Assembly: GCA_016839785.1 (NCBI GenBank)
Contig: JAEOTQ010000057.1
Location: 1-45,772 of the forward strand
From: Candidatus Hodarchaeota archaeon
GTDB taxonomy: Archaea > Asgardarchaeota > Heimdallarchaeia > Hodarchaeales > Hodarchaeaceae
Length of the DNA: 45,772 nt
Direction of reading: 5' to 3'
The translations under genes were made by a program, and so were the position numbers. The notes below the pieces were generated by a model. That model did not search any database, was not told the DNA's origin, and saw only the letters and a list, made by a program, of their open reading frames with translations. Numbering within the stretch: the first letter of the stretch is position 1; each line of letters opens with the position of its first letter. Below are positions 16,893-25,186 of the stretch, in pieces.

Positions 16893-18389
16893 TTACTTTT
16901 TACTTTTACGGCGTCTGTAAGTGATATATACAAGTACAGTAATAATTATTGTAAATTCCCAAGCATACCCAGCGGCTCCTGTTGGTTCTTCAGTTTCTGT
17001 TGTCGAAGTATGCGTTTCATGGGATTCTGTTTTTTCTAATTTCAGGAATTCTTCAAAAGTAAGAAGAAGATTCACATGATCAATAAGAAACTGATTTTCA
17101 CTATCCTCATTCGATGTGAAATAACTAGAATTTTCAGTCCCAAATGTTGATCTCACTATACTGAGTGTATATTCTGCAAAATTCCTTTTTTCATGTAAAA
17201 TGTTCATTCTGATAAAAAATAGTTGATCTAAGAGAAAAATTTTATCGGAAAGTTCATCTGAGGTCTGATTATACCTATAGGCAATACTCCAATCTTGTTG
17301 GAGGAAAAAGTTAGTAAGAAAGTTATTTAATCTAGTTGAAAGACTATCAATGATAGTTAATGCCCCTAAAAGTGATCTTAACTGATTTAAAGCTAATATC
17401 ATCTCAGATTGTTGATAACTGTAAAAAATAGGGGAGGGTATTGTTATGTTATATTCAAAGGATTCTGGAAGACCATCTGTAGTTATTGTAAGGAAATTTA
17501 ATGTTTCTAGTAATTGAATTGCTATTTCTTGCGTTATGCTGAGATTAAATACAGATGGATGCTCAGCTGTTTTGGCCAAAACTTGAGAAAAGAGTATTTG
17601 GTCATGAGTATTAACTAATGTATTGTTATCTGGATCAAAAATACCAGTTTCATTGTTGTATGCTGAACTTATATTTTGCCATAGCTGTTTACTAATATTC
17701 TGATAAGTTTCAAGCTCACTTGTTTCTAGTAGAATATTTTCTGGTGAATAGGCAACTAAGCTTCTTAGAGCCAAAAGCTCGAAACGAAGATTTTCAGTCA
17801 GATATGTTGTTTTATTCCACAATAGATATGTCTCAAATATCAAGCTTCTACCAAGATTCCACCATTCTGAGTTTTCATCGAATTGACTTAGAATCCATAC
17901 TAGATCGAATAATTCGAGGTCAGAAATTGTCTGGGATCGATTAATTGTACCATTGACAACAACTGGGTTGATTGAGGAGTGGTTAGGTGCAATCATAGCG
18001 TTGATAAAAACCTCTACTTGGGGAATTGACGTTGTTATTGCCTGTTCGGTGTCAATAGGTTGGGTTGTTTCCATTGAAGTTGTTGTAGTAGCAATCGTTG
18101 TCGTAGTTGTAGCAGTCGTTGAAGGAGTCGTAGTTGTTGTATCATCGCCGTTGTTATTTTTTCCAGAATCAAGCTCTAGGAAAGATCCTCCAAGCATTAA
18201 GCTCGAGGATATGATTATGAGAATCATTACACCAATTATCTTGAATGGAAGTTTCTTCCTCGGTTTGAATAATAAAGGTGGTTTTCCATTCTTCATTTGT
18301 GTAATGGATTCTCGACTTTGTCGAATATAATCATCTAATTCTTGCTGAGATGGTGATTCAAACCCTTTTTTACCCCGAATTTCACTCAT
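16893..18389 (-). CDS. Two-helix membrane protein with Thr-rich linker and extracellular helical domain
   Basis: The 498-residue product starts with a hydrophilic segment of about 48 residues (with QQELDDYIRQSRESI), then a membrane helix (IIGVMILIIISSSLMLGG, residues 51-68). A Thr-rich linker covers residues 84-109 and is likely glycosylated. A long alpha-helical domain of about 350 residues follows, with repeated Trp, Leu and Asn sequons. It ends with a membrane helix FTIIITVLVYITY and RRRKSKK. I know no family for it. It starts 22 bases after the ParA-like gene, so the two are cotranscribed. The cytoplasmic N-terminus could contact the ATPase; this is inference. The C-terminal end resembles the anchor of the surface protein downstream. 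Confidence 0.65.
   Translation of the reverse strand: MSEIRGKKGFESPSQQELDDYIRQSRESITQMKNGKPPLLFKPRKKLPFKIIGVMILIIISSSLMLGGSFLELDSGKNNNGDDTTTTTPSTTATTTTTIATTTTSMETTQPIDTEQAITTSIPQVEVFINAMIAPNHSSINPVVVNGTINRSQTISDLELFDLVWILSQFDENSEWWNLGRSLIFETYLLWNKTTYLTENLRFELLALRSLVAYSPENILLETSELETYQNISKQLWQNISSAYNNETGIFDPDNNTLVNTHDQILFSQVLAKTAEHPSVFNLSITQEIAIQLLETLNFLTITTDGLPESFEYNITIPSPIFYSYQQSEMILALNQLRSLLGALTIIDSLSTRLNNFLTNFFLQQDWSIAYRYNQTSDELSDKIFLLDQLFFIRMNILHEKRNFAEYTLSIVRSTFGTENSSYFTSNEDSENQFLIDHVNLLLTFEEFLKLEKTESHETHTSTTETEEPTGAAGYAWEFTIIITVLVYITYRRRKSKK
18063..18140 (-). repeat. Low-complexity Thr-codon stretch
   Basis: This part of the membrane protein gene encodes residues 84-109, almost all Thr with a few Pro, Ser, Ala and Ile. 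The DNA repeats ACN codons with varied third bases, so selection acts on the protein and not on a DNA repeat. Confidence 0.7.
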
Positions 18390-18411
18390 AGAGATGCATC
18401 AGCCATAGTTT

Positions 18412-19218
18412 TCATTTTTGGAGTAGTTTATTACAAAAAGTTTCAATTTCAACAGTGAAGGGATGATTTTTTTCATCAAGAACATAAATTCTCTCAGTTA
18501 CGAAAGGAACTCTAGGAAAGGAATGCAAAAGTGGTATTGGAACAGAGCTTTCCTCGAGACATTTAGTGATACCTAGCACATTTACCTTTGCAAAATTGAC
18601 ATCTAATGGATTAGGAGGATGCACTAAATCTTTTATGTTTTCTACTTGATTCATTATGGAGAAAATTTCAGCCCCTTCAAGTTTTGAATAACATTCTGAT
18701 ATAACTAACCTCAATCCAGAAATTTCTGATTTCACAGGACGGGTTACAACCATTATTTTATCCGAAACTATAAGTGCGTCAAGTGAGCGATAAGTAACAC
18801 CTGGCATGCAGTCGAAGATAAGAAAATCAAATTTTTGGGTATTGCAATACCTTACAAACTCGAATAATTTTGCGAGGATTCTTCCTTCACCATGCTGGGT
18901 TAATTTAGTGCGGACTTTAGATTCCTTTTGTTGAAATATTTCAATATCGGAGAATACACAATAGAAATTTTCTTTATCTGTAGAATTAATTACACTTTGT
19001 GGTTCATGATCACCGACGAGAAATCCAGTAAATGATTTTGCGGTTGGTGACATTGAAAAAGTACTTGAGATAAACAATGATTGATGAGATGGTGCGCGTA
19101 GATCAAAATCAACCAAGCATACTTTTTTACCCAATAATGCCAGCTGAACCGCCGTGTTGACGGAGAGGACAGTCTTCCCAACTCCACCTCTGTAGCTGTG
19201 AAACGTAATGGTCTCCAT
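18412..19218 (-). CDS. ParA/MinD-like ATPase
   Basis: A deviant-Walker ATPase of 268 residues. The P-loop reads FHSYRGGVGKTVLSVNTA (Arg10 to Thr16), followed by KKVCLVDFDLRAPSHQSLF (Walker A') and FDFLIFDCMPGV (Walker B). The signature lysine normally at the first position of KGGVGKT is Arg here, which may alter the ATP-driven dimer cycle. Family members position or partition DNA, chemosensory arrays or surface structures. The ATG directly follows the TAG of the winged-helix gene, so translation is coupled. A membrane protein follows. No ParB-like gene is adjacent; the winged-helix protein could take that place. Confidence 0.88.
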   Translation of the reverse strand: METITFHSYRGGVGKTVLSVNTAVQLALLGKKVCLVDFDLRAPSHQSLFISSTFSMSPTAKSFTGFLVGDHEPQSVINSTDKENFYCVFSDIEIFQQKESKVRTKLTQHGEGRILAKLFEFVRYCNTQKFDFLIFDCMPGVTYRSLDALIVSDKIMVVTRPVKSEISGLRLVISECYSKLEGAEIFSIMNQVENIKDLVHPPNPLDVNFAKVNVLGITKCLEESSVPIPLLHSFPRVPFVTERIYVLDEKNHPFTVEIETFCNKLLQK

Positions 19219-19662
19219 CTAACTGTTCGCTCCTACTATTCTATACCAGACTTCAGTTGCTCTACTATCTGATTCGATTTTTTCTCTTTTCTTCATTACG
19301 AATCCTTTTTGAGCTAAATAATTAAGATATCTGGATTCAAGACCCCGACTCCGAGAAGTCATATCCGCAATATCAGCACTTTTTACCCAATCTACCTTCT
19401 TTTGTATAGCTTTATATGTTTTGAAAATCCCAGGACGCGATTCCTGTAAATTTAGTATTTCAAGGCTTGAAGGCATTGAAGTGAGCTCATCTGATCTTGA
19501 AGAATCTGATATAGGTGCATTAGACTTGGATATTTCCAAGGAACCTACTGAAGATGAGTCTAAAGATGATTTGATTGATTGCAAGTTTTGAGAAATTGTT
19601 TTCAATTCATCTAGAATCTGTGAGAGTATTTTCTTTAGTTCCCTATCTTGTAAATCGGACAT
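19219..19662 (-). CDS. Winged-helix protein, probable regulator or ParB-like partner
   Basis: The 147-residue product starts with a helical segment (LKKILSQILDELKTISQNLQ) likely to form a coiled coil. A Ser-rich linker follows, and then a C-terminal domain that looks like a winged helix: KSADIADMTSRSRGLESRYL as the recognition unit, NYLAQKGFVMKKREK and ATEVWYRIV as the wing strands. It is the first gene of the operon with the ParA-like ATPase and the Thr-rich membrane protein. A near-perfect palindrome lies 37-60 bases upstream of its ATG. It may bind that site and control its own operon, or act as the DNA adaptor of the ATPase. Both are inference. Confidence 0.65.
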   Translation of the reverse strand: MSDLQDRELKKILSQILDELKTISQNLQSIKSSLDSSSVGSLEISKSNAPISDSSRSDELTSMPSSLEILNLQESRPGIFKTYKAIQKKVDWVKSADIADMTSRSRGLESRYLNYLAQKGFVMKKREKIESDSRATEVWYRIVGANS

Positions 19663-19689
19663 TTTCTACAACAAGCACTTATGTTTAAA

Positions 19690-19700
19690 TCTTAATAAAC
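19690..19700 (-). promoter_or_regulatory. Candidate TATA box of the wHTH-ParA operon
   Basis: On the coding strand GTTTATTAAG lies about 30 bases before the ATG at 19662, so the transcript would be leaderless or nearly so. A second A/T element, ATTTAAACA, lies closer and is too near the ATG to serve as TATA. Confidence 0.35.
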
Positions 19701-19722
19701 GTTGCGCAATGTTGCACAACGT
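19699..19722. promoter_or_regulatory. Palindromic operator between divergent genes
   Basis: The arms ACGTTGCGCAA (19699-19709) and TTGCACAACGT (19712-19722) are inverted repeats with one mismatch, separated by two bases. The sequence is unusually GC-rich for this intergenic region. It lies directly upstream of the candidate TATA of the wHTH-ParA operon and about 200 bases from the divergent gene at 19920. It is a likely binding site for a dimeric regulator, most simply the winged-helix protein encoded next to it. Confidence 0.6.
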
Positions 19723-19919
19723 ATGGAACGAGAACATTCATGGCGAAATCAAGGTTCATAAATCAAAGATTATCACTTTTCTACTATTACCCTAGATTAA
19801 TTAGATTTCATATATCATTTGTTCTCCATTCAGAATATCTTAAAAAAATACTATCCATAATTATGTGAAAATACATTTCTACCCATCTTTTACACAAATA
19901 CTGTAAAAAGTCCAATTGA

Positions 19920-20819
19920 GTGGAGAATGGACGAATTCGCATGGTCGTAATAAGCCAAATCTGGGTTCAACACCTGAACTGTACCCAGATAATAGGTCAT
20001 TGTCATCTTCGGACGGGTAGCGAGCTCGACCCATTTTTAGGAGGTAGTATGTTTACAGCACTGGTAGCTACTTTAGCTGACATTGAACATGAATTTAAAT
20101 ACACAATGTCAGGTTTTTATGGTTATAGAATCCCTGAGATTGAAGGAATAGGCTTATTTACTGTTTCAAATAAGAATTTCAGAATTTTTTTTCTATGTGA
20201 GGGCCTTTATAGAAAAGGAATTCCATATCTCGCAGGGAAAGAACTTTCCCGACAGATCAATAGGCTTTTCAGTCATCTTCAGGATAAATCATACGCTGAT
20301 TCGTGCACTTATGCCCATCGATTGGAGGAAGGATCTTATTGGTTCGATTTAATGTGTTCAGTGGGTTTTGGAGGGGAAATTTCTGTTGGATTGATCGATG
20401 AGATTTATCCTTTGAGAAGTGTAACCATTCATACAAAATCTCATCTTCAAACAAGTAAGACAAAGATATTCCGATTAGAATCATCATTATTGGGTTCATT
20501 AGGATATGGGTGGAAAGATAGAGACGATATGATTGCATCCAAAATTGAGGGAATATTCAGGGAACCTGAGAGAAGTTATCATTTTTATGAAGCGATTTTT
20601 AAACAAGTTCGGGAATTCATACCTAGCTTTGAACCGAATACGGTAATATTGACGTATCAGCCCTCCTCGGGATCAGAATCCCAGAGTGCATTAGTAGCAT
20701 TTCTCTCTGTGAAAGGAGATTCTTTAGATATTAGATATTGCATACCTATAGTAAAGAGTTCAGGAATGCACGGAACTCCTACAAATCTTTATCTACAAAG
20801 TTTATTTCTTGATTCCTAA
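19920..20819 (+). CDS. Hypothetical protein with a possible longin-like N-terminal domain
   Basis: I do not recognise a family for the 299-residue product. Its first 110 residues run ISQIWVQHLNCTQIIGHCHL, a loop, GSMFTALVATLADIEHEFK, and three further strands (IEGIGLFTVSNKNFRIFFLCEG). This is the strand-strand-helix-strands order also seen at the N-termini of the proteins at 9487, 30520 and 34242, so a longin-like fold is possible. The rest has mixed helices and strands and no GTPase motifs or membrane helices. The frame starts at GTG 19920; an ATG at 19941 (MVVISQIW) is the alternative. It is divergent from the wHTH-ParA operon and shares the region with the palindrome at 19699. Confidence 0.55.
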   Translation: MENGRIRMVVISQIWVQHLNCTQIIGHCHLRTGSELDPFLGGSMFTALVATLADIEHEFKYTMSGFYGYRIPEIEGIGLFTVSNKNFRIFFLCEGLYRKGIPYLAGKELSRQINRLFSHLQDKSYADSCTYAHRLEEGSYWFDLMCSVGFGGEISVGLIDEIYPLRSVTIHTKSHLQTSKTKIFRLESSLLGSLGYGWKDRDDMIASKIEGIFREPERSYHFYEAIFKQVREFIPSFEPNTVILTYQPSSGSESQSALVAFLSVKGDSLDIRYCIPIVKSSGMHGTPTNLYLQSLFLDS

Positions 20820-20844
20820 TTGGAATTTCAGGGAGATTATCTAA

Positions 20845-21486
20845 TCATATCTTCATTAGTAACTCAAAAATTTCAAGATAATCGCGTAACTGATATTTAT
20901 ACCCTCTACTTAGTGAGAGGTCAATGAAATCATCAAAATTAAAATCATTGATGAAATCTCTAATATCCGAACAGATTGAAAGGTTTTCTTGCCTTTTTAG
21001 AGGAATAACCCAAGATGAAACCTGCATCTCTTTTGGGATGAGTAGCACAGTCTTTGGTAAATCAACCAGAACTGGAGAACTCGTTTTTTTGTTAAATAAT
21101 TCCCAAAGTAATTTGGCGTTATGTTTAAGTTGGTCTTCTGCGGTTCCTTCAATAGCTAAAACATTCATACATTCCAAGTAAGAATAATGATCATCGTATT
21201 GGCGTCCATGTTTTGAACGAAACTTCTGGACAATTCCTTGATTTTGGAGAAAGTTATAAGAGATAATATGAATATTTAATTCAACTGAATGAGAATTTAT
21301 GAGTTTCTCTAAATCAGTTGACCATCCAAACTTCTCCGAGACCCTACTTTGTATATTTTTATCAAAATCGTATCCGTGGAAAGTTGAGTAGGGAGTAAAC
21401 CACATATCAGGAGAGCGCTGTTTCCGATCTTGCACCATATCGATAAAGCAAATCTTAAGTTTTTTCAAAACCGTGTTGCCTTCCAT
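20845..21486 (-). CDS. Hypothetical protein
   Basis: I do not recognise this 213-residue protein. It is soluble, with a start LKKLKICFIDMVQDRKQRSP and alternating strands and helices such as VELNIHIISYNFLQNQGIV and SPVLVDLPKTVLLIPKEM, which suggests an alpha/beta fold. No catalytic or metal motif stands out. It converges on the gene at 19920 with 25 bases between, and its start is near the MFS gene's control region. The ATG at 21486 lacks a clear Shine-Dalgarno. Confidence 0.6.
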   Translation of the reverse strand: MEGNTVLKKLKICFIDMVQDRKQRSPDMWFTPYSTFHGYDFDKNIQSRVSEKFGWSTDLEKLINSHSVELNIHIISYNFLQNQGIVQKFRSKHGRQYDDHYSYLECMNVLAIEGTAEDQLKHNAKLLWELFNKKTSSPVLVDLPKTVLLIPKEMQVSSWVIPLKRQENLSICSDIRDFINDFNFDDFIDLSLSRGYKYQLRDYLEIFELLMKI

Positions 21487-21585
21487 AGTTATCTACTTCT
21501 CAATTTGGTGGTCGAACCTGAGTTATTCTGACATTTTACCTTATTAGTTCTACCTAGGTGGTACTGATCTTTTTTGCCACCAAAA

Positions 21586-21611
21586 TTACATTTATATAAA
21601 TACAAATGTAA
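21586..21611 (+). promoter_or_regulatory. Inverted repeat around the TATA box of the MFS gene
   Basis: TTACATTT (21586-21593) and AAATGTAA (21604-21611) are perfect 8-base inverted repeats. The TATA element TTTATATAAA (21591-21600) lies between and partly inside them, about 90 bases before the MFS start. A dimeric repressor bound here would block TBP. This fits drug- or metabolite-controlled exporters. Confidence 0.55.
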
Positions 21612-21686
21612 TTCATTTACAGAATAATTCGCAAGGATGATCTGAAAAGCTCCTTCGAACTTGTATCATTACTGGAGAATTTGACA

Positions 21687-22985
21687 ATGGAACCAGAAAC
21701 TTCAATGAACTCAACTTTTGATAATCAAGATCAATCAAATGACACAACCAACTTACCAGGGTACATACTAATATGGGCAGGTCAAATAATTTCAATCCTC
21801 GGCTCAGGAATTGTACAATTTGCTATAATATGGTGGTTAACCGAAGAATCGGGAAGTACGTTTGTACTAGCATTAGCAACTTTTGTAGGATTAGTCCCAA
21901 TGGTAATAATTGGCCCTTTTTCTGGAGTATTGGCTGATCGTTGGAATAGAAAGAAAATCCTGTTATCAACTGATTTTCTACAGGCACTTGCCACAATTGG
22001 GTTGATAGTATTATTCTGGATTGACCTTGTAGAAATTTGGCATGTCCTACTGCTAATTGCGATTCGTGGAGCATTTCAAGCCTTTCAGATGCCAGCAAGC
22101 ATTTCCATTGTCCCTCAAATGGTACCAAAAAATCAAATAAGCAGAATAAATGGCTTAGGACAGATTTTCAATAATTTTATATTTATTTTAAGCCCAGTTT
22201 TGGGAGCTATTATTCTTGAAGCTTCATCAATAAGCATAATTTTGTGGATTGATGTAATCACTTTTCTCATTGCGGTTTTTACATTAATTCTAGTCACTAT
22301 CCCTCCTGTCATAAGGAGATCAGTTGAGAGCGTCGAAACGAAAAATCCTTCATTTAAATCACAATTCGTAGAAACTTTCGATTATCTAAAAACTCACGGT
22401 TGGTTACCTTTGATTATAGGATTTACAATAGGAAACATTCTGATTAACCCGTTATTCAGCTTACTACCGTTATTCATCAAAGAAGTTCATTTAGGGGGAG
22501 TTTTAGAACTAGCTTTTGTAGTAGGTATCTTTCAAGTCGGAAGCTTAATTGGAGCCGTCCTAATTGCTGTAAGTAACTTTACTCCGAAGGTAATCACAAT
22601 TGTCGGATTCGTGTTCATAGCATTTTTAGGACTATTAGTAATCTCCATAGCACCAGTCGGTGAGTTCGAGTTAATGGCAGTGGGTGGTTTAGTAATTGGT
22701 TTTTCAATTGCTTTTATTGATGTAGGGGTTGTAACACTTCTTCAGATTCATATCCCCCAAGAATTACATGGCCGTATATTTTCAGTAACTTTTACCCTAA
22801 TTAAATCCCTATTACCTATAGCCCTACTCTTTATTGGGGGTATTGCAGAATTTGTGGCACTTGAAATTATCTATATAGTTTGTCCGCTTCTGGGTGTCCT
22901 GTTAGTTGGCTATTTAGTGTTTATAGGCAATATATCATCGCTTGATAAAAAATTAGGAGAATCTACTACAACACCATCCGTTTAA
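21687..22985 (+). CDS. MFS transporter, exporter type
   Basis: A membrane protein of about 432 residues with twelve hydrophobic segments. The loop between helices 2 and 3 carries the major facilitator motif GVLADRWNRKK. The overall pattern (IWWLTEESGSTFVLALATF at the start, GRIFSVTFTLIKSLLPI near the end) resembles the MFS_3 group of drug and siderophore exporters. The open frame allows a TTG at 21681, but it lies only three bases from CTGGAGA; the ATG at 21687 has a nine-base spacing and is preferred. The substrate is unknown. A palindrome overlaps the promoter, and a hairpin with T9 ends the gene, so it is a single-gene unit. Confidence 0.88.
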   Translation: MEPETSMNSTFDNQDQSNDTTNLPGYILIWAGQIISILGSGIVQFAIIWWLTEESGSTFVLALATFVGLVPMVIIGPFSGVLADRWNRKKILLSTDFLQALATIGLIVLFWIDLVEIWHVLLLIAIRGAFQAFQMPASISIVPQMVPKNQISRINGLGQIFNNFIFILSPVLGAIILEASSISIILWIDVITFLIAVFTLILVTIPPVIRRSVESVETKNPSFKSQFVETFDYLKTHGWLPLIIGFTIGNILINPLFSLLPLFIKEVHLGGVLELAFVVGIFQVGSLIGAVLIAVSNFTPKVITIVGFVFIAFLGLLVISIAPVGEFELMAVGGLVIGFSIAFIDVGVVTLLQIHIPQELHGRIFSVTFTLIKSLLPIALLFIGGIAEFVALEIIYIVCPLLGVLLVGYLVFIGNISSLDKKLGESTTTPSV

Positions 22986-22987
22986 AT

Positions 22988-23019
22988 AAGAAGATATACT
23001 TCCCAGCTTCTTTTTTTTT
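22988..23019 (+). terminator. Hairpin plus T9 after the MFS gene
   Basis: AAGAAG (22988-22993) pairs with CTTCTT (23007-23012), and the T run continues to 23019. It looks like an intrinsic-type terminator two bases after the MFS stop codon. Confidence 0.55.
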
Positions 23020-23110
23020 CGATATTTATAGAAATTACATTTATTTAACCCAGATGGTTAGTGGAAACCTACCAATTTCTCCAACAATCCAGTTTTTATG
23101 GGTTTTTTTG

Positions 23111-24028
23111 ATGCCATCCGATATCTCTTACAAATTTATTCGACGATTGGTAAAATTTAGCGCGAGAATTGGGTATCGGCTCGAAGTTCAGGGTAGTGAG
23201 AATCTCGCTAATCATTTGGATGGATTGGGTGACGGGGTAATATTTGCAGCAAATCATGAAAGTGTCATTGATGCATTTCTAATGGGATTGATTGTTCCAC
23301 CAGAAATTTCTCGTGTCTTTTTTCTCGGAAAGCAGTCTGCTTTGTGGCGAAATAGAATTTGGGGAACGATGATGGATTATTTTGGAGTAATTCCAGTACA
23401 AAAAAGAAATAATGACGAGGCGATCAGGAGGGGCCTAGAAGTCCTTCACAAAAACCAAGCACTTGGAATATTCCCTGAGGGGCATATCCGTTATTCTCGT
23501 AAGAGTCTCGATGGGAAGGTGGGAGTAGCTCGATTTTCATTTGAAACAGAGTCTCCAGTCGTGCCTGTTGGTATTGTAGGGACAGATGGAGTCCTTCCAT
23601 ATGGAGGAAATTGGCCGAGTGCAGGGAAAAAAGTCACATTGATCGTAGGAGAGCCCATTTACCTTTCATATGATTTTGATAAATCTGATATTTATAGTTT
23701 AGGAGCTTTGAGACAAGCAACTGATCTTGTTATGTTCAACATCCGACATCTAAGTTCAGGATATGGAGTTAATCCTCTTGACGCATCCAGCTTGAAAAGT
23801 ATGAAAGGCGTGGACAAGATACTAATTCCTCGGCGGAGAATGCAAGTCCTTCGCTCACAACAATTAATCCAGCAAGAAAAGAAAGACGTTGTAGACCACT
23901 TCACGGAATGGATGACTACACTATCTGATGATTGGGAAAGGAATCCTGTAAATGAGGAAATTAGTAGACCTTTACCTAAGAAGGCCGCGAGCGATGAATT
24001 TTTAGAGTGGTTGAACGATCAATTGTGA
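23111..24028 (+). CDS. PlsC-like acyltransferase with C-terminal extension
   Basis: The product has about 305 residues. It shows HX4D in AANHESVIDAFLMG, a middle segment MDYFGVIPVQKRNN, the FPEGHIRYSRKSLDGKVG block and VVPVGIVGTDGVLPYG. This places it in the 1-acyl-glycerol-3-phosphate acyltransferase family. An extension of about 100 residues follows, charged and mostly helical (RRRMQVLRSQQLIQQEKK), of unknown role. An in-frame ATG exists at 23054, but a TATA-like TTTATTTAA at 23040-23048 lies too close to it; with transcription starting near 23070 the ATG at 23111 (MPSDISYKF) fits better. The upstream TTACATTTAT resembles the MFS promoter element. Confidence 0.82.
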   Translation: MPSDISYKFIRRLVKFSARIGYRLEVQGSENLANHLDGLGDGVIFAANHESVIDAFLMGLIVPPEISRVFFLGKQSALWRNRIWGTMMDYFGVIPVQKRNNDEAIRRGLEVLHKNQALGIFPEGHIRYSRKSLDGKVGVARFSFETESPVVPVGIVGTDGVLPYGGNWPSAGKKVTLIVGEPIYLSYDFDKSDIYSLGALRQATDLVMFNIRHLSSGYGVNPLDASSLKSMKGVDKILIPRRRMQVLRSQQLIQQEKKDVVDHFTEWMTTLSDDWERNPVNEEISRPLPKKAASDEFLEWLNDQL

Positions 24029-24057
24029 GGAATAGTTACTGAAACTTATCCCTTGTT

Positions 24058-25116
24058 TCACGAGGAAAATGATGAATCAATTTGTTTTAATAGTGGTCTA
24101 AAATAGGGAAGAAGGGTTAAATGTCCTCCAGGATATCGATAAAGAGGTCTTTCCAACATTCGAGCCAGCTTACTTACTAGATAAAATGGAACAATCCTAT
24201 CATATAGCCCACCTATGATTGTGGTATTTTCATTGGTCGTATAAGGATCAAAATACTTTAAGTTAGTAGAAAAAAGAATTTTATAAGACGAGGCGAAGCC
24301 CTCTGCTTTATGCTTAAGGATATACCTATTTGCTATTGGTACAATTTTAGTTTTCGTTGAGAGTCCAAATAGAAAGGGACTTGCTAACGCAGCTATGCAA
24401 TCGATATCGCTTACTAGTTGTGAAGACACAGCCACTAAATGACCACCAAGGGAACCTCCAAATAAGATCACTCGATCATACTTTTCCTTTAAGTAATTTA
24501 CTAGAAACTGTATTTCAATAATTGACTGAGAAAAAGCTTCTAGCATGCGTATAGGATTACCATTCAGAAAATATGCCCCTGAAAAAGGTGAATCATAAGG
24601 AACACGATGATGATGATACGGAAGTTCAAGAGCGAAAATATCACTTTTGAATTGATTATAAATCAGACGAAAGTAAAATTGTTCATGAAAGATGAAATGT
24701 GACTCTGCATAGCCATGAATAAAAAGAAACGCCGTTTTTGAGTCATTAACCTTTCTTTTCTTTTTATACCTATGGACTACAAGTTGTTTAAGTGGATCAA
24801 ATTTCGAGTTACTAAATATAGCCTCAGATTTTGGACGATAGGGTGAGTAGGCAGAACCAATCGCCTCACGAAATAACCCTCGTCCAACAGAATCTTTCCA
24901 AATAATATCCTTCTCGCCCTTAGACCCAAGAGTAAAGAATAAACGTGGATCTTTCTGTTGATAAGGTAAATACTGTTGGATAAGTTCTTTTGTAGGCTCA
25001 AAATCTTCTAAATAACCATTATTTCGATATTGAAAATAACTTATAACTGGATATTCAAGTAGATCAGATGGAACGAGATGTATTGTCTCGAAAAACTGCT
25101 TGAGTACCGCATTCAT
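24058..25116 (-). CDS. Alpha/beta hydrolase
   Basis: The 352-residue product has the catalytic triad of the alpha/beta hydrolase fold in order: the nucleophile elbow FGGSLGGHLVAV, an acid in GGLYDRIVPFY and the His in YRYPGGHLTLLPYF. The oxyanion strand is FLFIHGYAESHF. About 125 residues precede the core, and no signal peptide is seen. It is probably an esterase, lipase or thioesterase. The gene converges with the PlsC-like gene, 29 bases apart, and may act in lipid turnover. The frame allows TTG 25119; the next codon ATG 25116 is the more likely start. Confidence 0.83.
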   Translation of the reverse strand: MNAVLKQFFETIHLVPSDLLEYPVISYFQYRNNGYLEDFEPTKELIQQYLPYQQKDPRLFFTLGSKGEKDIIWKDSVGRGLFREAIGSAYSPYRPKSEAIFSNSKFDPLKQLVVHRYKKKRKVNDSKTAFLFIHGYAESHFIFHEQFYFRLIYNQFKSDIFALELPYHHHRVPYDSPFSGAYFLNGNPIRMLEAFSQSIIEIQFLVNYLKEKYDRVILFGGSLGGHLVAVSSQLVSDIDCIAALASPFLFGLSTKTKIVPIANRYILKHKAEGFASSYKILFSTNLKYFDPYTTNENTTIIGGLYDRIVPFYLVSKLARMLERPLYRYPGGHLTLLPYFRPLLKQIDSSFSS

Positions 25117-25186
25117 CAAAATCTGTTCCTAATCTTGTTTATCAATCATAGGAATTACAGACTTAAAAAACTAATATTATGTTAGC

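Noticed and set aside
18063-18140. CRISPR array or tandem DNA repeat
   Set aside because: The pattern is a Thr-rich protein linker with varied third codon positions; no repeat-spacer order exists here or elsewhere in the window.
17953-18330. 125-residue gene rich in Val on the plus strand
   Set aside because: It is the mirror of the Thr codons of the membrane protein gene on the minus strand.
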